Shown: piece after piece, positions 4,119-6,427 of the stretch | Layout of the letters: each line of letters opens with the position of its first letter | How positions within the stretch are numbered: the first letter of the stretch is position 1 | Assembly: GCA_947174825.1 (NCBI GenBank) | Contig: CAMWKN010000094.1 | Span: forward strand, 1-6,427 | Reading direction: 5' to 3' | Length of the DNA: 6,427 bases | Source of the DNA: an uncultured Clostridium sp. | GTDB taxonomy: Bacteria; Bacillota_A; Clostridia; Lachnospirales; Lachnospiraceae | Notes under the pieces: generated by a model | Seen by the model: the letters and a program-made list of their open reading frames with translations, nothing else | The model's database searches: none | What the model was told of the DNA's origin: nothing | Translations under genes and position numbers: made by a program

Positions 4119-5432
4119 TCATTTCAATGTAACTTTTAATTTCTTGCTGATCCTCTGGGAATCCCCCCCACGATCAACAAGAATGGTAATCTCCTGACCA
4201 GACTTACAAGCAGCTATATATTCATGTAACTCTTCCATAGTATTCATAGGCTGTCCATCCACTTCGGTAATCACATCTGCCACCCGCATTCCTCCTTTAT
4301 AGGCAGGTGATCTGGACGTAACCTGCTCAATATAAATTCCAGAAATACCAGATGTCCCCAAATATGCCGCACTGACGTTGTTCCCAGAATGGAAGTTTTC
4401 TGCTGACTCTGTGCCGACACTGATTCCATAAATCCCCAGATATGGTGTTTTTTGCCCTCGTATCATACTATTGAGATCTGACTCCAGATTCGACAGACTA
4501 AAAAACGCTGTATCGATTTCTCCCGTATCCCCCTTATATTTTGAGGACAGCATCCCCACAAGCTGTCCCTGTACATTTAACACAAAGCCCATTCTACCTT
4601 CTTGATAGGCAAGGTTCATGGTATACATCCGTAATTCCTGATCCTGAATGGACACCGGTATCCCGGCATTTGTAATCAGACCGGTATTCACCGAATAAAA
4701 TCTGCCATTTGGCTTTCCCACTGCTAATACGGCACTACCTAATTGCAGACCGGCATCATCTCCCAGCTCTGCAATCACAATATCCTGCTGCTCTTTCTGA
4801 GTAAGCTGGGATTTATCCACAATAAGGATTCCTAAATTCAACTCCTCACTATAACCACATACCTTTGCCTCCACAGCTTTTCCATGGTAAAATTCTGCTA
4901 TCACCAAACCCAAATTGTTCTCTTTCTGTGCTACCACATATTCTGTTAGGATATAATAAGATTTCTCTGTCTCGTGAAAAAGAATACCACAGTATTTGTA
5001 TTCCGGTGAATACGGAACAATGGACTTGGTCATATCATAACTGCCTAATCGGACCACTGCAGCATTGGCGGAGTCACCTACCTGGGCTAACTGGGCAGAA
5101 AACTTTTCATATCCTTCCAGAGAAGCCAATAAATCCGGAGCAATCTCCTGCGTTACCGTTCTTTCATCCGCAGGCTGGCTGCTTGTTGCACGAGCAGGTG
5201 CTACAACAATGTTCTCATCCAATTCCTCCCAGGGAAAATAAACTCTCATTATATAAAAAGAGATTGCGGAAATCCCTCCAAACAAAATGGCTGCACACAA
5301 CACCAACATACCCCAGCGCAGCAGGCGCATAGCTGTCTTATACCGCTGTGGTTTTAACTGCTCCCGAATAAAGTGTTTCTTAATCTGGTCACGATCCTGA
5401 ATATCCTGCTGTTTATCCTGCCGTTCTTCCAT
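4119..5432 (-). CDS. Membrane-anchored HtrA-like PDZ protein, probably inactive protease
   Basis: The 437-residue protein has a charged cytoplasmic N-terminus (1-37), one membrane anchor (about 38-61), a linker rich in A, S and T, an HtrA-type trypsin fold (about 100-325) and a C-terminal PDZ domain (about 330-437; GISGIYIEQV, SPAYKGGMRVADVI, VDGQPMNTMEELHEYI). HtrA proteases degrade or refold damaged exported proteins outside the membrane. Here ILTEYVV (161-167) stands where ILTNxHVV is expected and lacks the histidine. NLGIL (199-203) replaces DLAVL and lacks the aspartate. EGRMGFVLN (278-286) replaces the GNSGGPL serine motif, with M281 at the serine. The frame is intact, so this is not a decayed gene. 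It may be a sensor or binding protein. The ATG at 5430-5432 follows a GGGGG stretch 8 bases upstream, a modest ribosome binding site. It is divergent from mutS2. Confidence 0.88.
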   Translation of the reverse strand: MEERQDKQQDIQDRDQIKKHFIREQLKPQRYKTAMRLLRWGMLVLCAAILFGGISAISFYIMRVYFPWEELDENIVVAPARATSSQPADERTVTQEIAPDLLASLEGYEKFSAQLAQVGDSANAAVVRLGSYDMTKSIVPYSPEYKYCGILFHETEKSYYILTEYVVAQKENNLGLVIAEFYHGKAVEAKVCGYSEELNLGILIVDKSQLTQKEQQDIVIAELGDDAGLQLGSAVLAVGKPNGRFYSVNTGLITNAGIPVSIQDQELRMYTMNLAYQEGRMGFVLNVQGQLVGMLSSKYKGDTGEIDTAFFSLSNLESDLNSMIRGQKTPYLGIYGISVGTESAENFHSGNNVSAAYLGTSGISGIYIEQVTSRSPAYKGGMRVADVITEVDGQPMNTMEELHEYIAACKSGQEITILVDRGGDSQRISKKLKVTLK

Positions 5433-5466
5433 ACAACCATCCCCCGTATCGTATATATTCTTAAAT

Positions 5467-5475
5467 ATCTTAGCA
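5467..5475 (-). promoter_or_regulatory. Extended -10 candidate for the HtrA-like gene
   Basis: On the minus strand TGC-TAAGAT (TAAGAT at 5467-5472) is a 4-of-6 -10 box with the TGn extension, about 35 bases before the ATG. No good -35 lies at 16-18 bases; that space holds the TATGAATA repeats. Confidence 0.35.
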
Positions 5476-5477
5476 CA

Positions 5478-5504
5478 AAGTTATGAATACAGTATGAATA
5501 ACTT
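5478..5504. promoter_or_regulatory. Candidate operator in the divergent htrA-like/mutS2 promoter region
   Basis: AAGTTAT (5478-5484) and ATAACTT (5498-5504) form an inverted repeat around 13 bases. Overlapping it, TATGAATA occurs twice (5482-5489 and 5493-5500), 11 bases apart, close to one helical turn. The site touches the mutS2 -35 and lies just upstream of the HtrA-like -10. The sequence is AT-rich, so chance is a real alternative. Confidence 0.3.
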
Positions 5505-5532
5505 GTTAAATACACCGAAAATAGTGTATGAT
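5503..5532 (+). promoter_or_regulatory. Promoter candidate for mutS2
   Basis: TTGTTA (5503-5508) and TATGAT (5527-5532) are 4-of-6 and 5-of-6 matches separated by 18 bases. Transcription would begin near 5539 and give a leader of about 35 bases containing the AGGAG ribosome binding site. Confidence 0.5.
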
Positions 5533-5573
5533 AGACAAAAGTCTGATTGATAACAAACAGGAGTACAACTACT

Positions 5574-6427
5574 ATGAACCAAAAAGTATTAAAAACATTA
5601 GAATATGATAAAATCATCCTTCAACTACAGGAGCATGCTGGCTCCACTGGTGGAAAGGAACTGTGTGCCCATCTGCTGCCGCATACAGAACAGACTGTGA
5701 TTGAGACTGCACAAAGGGAAACTTCGGATGCCCTGACTCATATCATGACTCAGGGGGGCGTTTCTTTCGGCGGAGTGCGGGATATCAGAGGCAGCTTGAA
5801 ACGAATGGAAATTGGCGCAATTCTGGGAATGGGAGAATTATTGGATATCGCCAGCCTGCTAGCCACGGCAGGGCAGGTAAAGGCATTTTTCCGAAAAAGC
5901 CTGAACGAACAGGAAGAAACCGGGGATTCTCTCAACGAACGCTATCAGTTGATCGAACCACTTTTCCCACTGATGCAGGAAATCAGACGCTGTATTCCGG
6001 AAATGGATGAAATCGCTGATGATGCCAGTCCCGGACTGGCACAGGTAAGACGCAAACTGAAATCTGCCGGAGACCGGATTCACGAACAGCTCAATACCGT
6101 TTTAAGCAGCCACCGAAATATGCTGCAAGATGCCATTATTACCATGCGAAACGGCAGATACTGCCTTCCGGTCAAAGCAGAATACCGCGGCTCTTTTTCC
6201 GGTATGTTACACGACCAGTCTTCTACTGGATCTACCTTGTTTATCGAACCTTCCTCCGTGGTTAAGCTCAATAATGAGATCCGTGAGTTGGAAGGCGCAG
6301 AACAGGAAGAGATTGAAAAAATATTGGCAGACCTGACAAATCAGGCTGCAGAGCAGAGTTGCTACCTGGAGCAGAACTACCTAATTTTAACAGAACTGGA
6401 TTTTATCTTTGCCAAGGCAGCACTGTC
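5574..6427 (+). CDS. mutS2: Endonuclease/ribosome-rescue ATPase MutS2, N-terminal part
   Basis: MutS2 is a MutS-family ATPase with a C-terminal Smr nuclease domain. In Bacillus it binds collided ribosomes and promotes their splitting; in other bacteria it suppresses recombination. The 284 visible codons begin with NQKVLKTLEYDKI (2-14) and GGKEL (26-30). They continue with FGGVRDIRGSLKRMEIG (65-81), the family hallmark, and then the core/clamp region, where DAIITMRNGRYCLPVKAEYR (186-205) and SSTGSTLFIEP (216-226) closely follow the Bacillus protein. The frame stays open to the window edge, so the Walker motifs, coiled-coil and Smr domain lie outside it. The ATG at 5574-5576 follows AGGAG (5559-5563) by 10 bases, slightly long but the only good site. 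No internal defect is seen. Confidence 0.95.
   Translation, partial: MNQKVLKTLEYDKIILQLQEHAGSTGGKELCAHLLPHTEQTVIETAQRETSDALTHIMTQGGVSFGGVRDIRGSLKRMEIGAILGMGELLDIASLLATAGQVKAFFRKSLNEQEETGDSLNERYQLIEPLFPLMQEIRRCIPEMDEIADDASPGLAQVRRKLKSAGDRIHEQLNTVLSSHRNMLQDAIITMRNGRYCLPVKAEYRGSFSGMLHDQSSTGSTLFIEPSSVVKLNNEIRELEGAEQEEIEKILADLTNQAAEQSCYLEQNYLILTELDFIFAKAAL

Noticed and set aside
5354..5617. Minus-strand frame of 87 codons overlapping the HtrA-like start and the mutS2 start
   Set aside because: It crosses both promoters and two well-supported gene starts in another frame and has no ribosome binding site or recognisable content.

Overview
The window looks like chromosomal DNA from a low-GC Gram-positive bacterium, most likely a Clostridia member close to Lachnospiraceae. 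The basis is GGAGG-type ribosome binding sites, a tsaE-tsaB pair behind a YcxB-like membrane protein, a MutS2 start resembling the Bacillus protein, and extended -10 promoters. The family-level placement is inference; no rRNA or other marker is present.

Layout. Positions 13-1765 hold a minus-strand operon read right to left: a YcxB-like membrane protein, tsaE and tsaB. The last two make partners of the tRNA t6A37 machinery. Positions 1766-2244 are a gene-free divergent region full of inverted and direct repeats, with one minus and two plus promoter candidates. Positions 2245-4107 encode a 620-residue plus-strand protein: a RelA/SpoT-type alarmone synthetase domain without a hydrolase domain, followed by about 400 residues of a different, uncharacterised architecture. 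It converges, 11 bases apart, on a minus-strand membrane-anchored HtrA-like PDZ protein (4119-5432) whose three catalytic-triad positions all appear lost. A compact divergent promoter region (5433-5573) separates that gene from mutS2 (5574 to the right edge), which is cut off before its ATPase and Smr domains.

How the parts fit. tsaE and tsaB are housekeeping, as is mutS2 (ribosome rescue or recombination control). The less ordinary parts are the RelA-like multidomain protein, the degenerate HtrA and the structured intergenic region. The RelA-like gene carries its own promoters and leader hairpins and is not in an operon with its neighbours. Its C-terminal half matches, from memory, a sequence pattern seen in long uncharacterised bacterial proteins. 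It is the best candidate here for an undescribed stress or defence-type signalling protein, but nothing in the window proves that role. The intergenic hairpins could be dispersed genomic repeats, leader RNA regulators, or both; copy number in the rest of the genome would decide.
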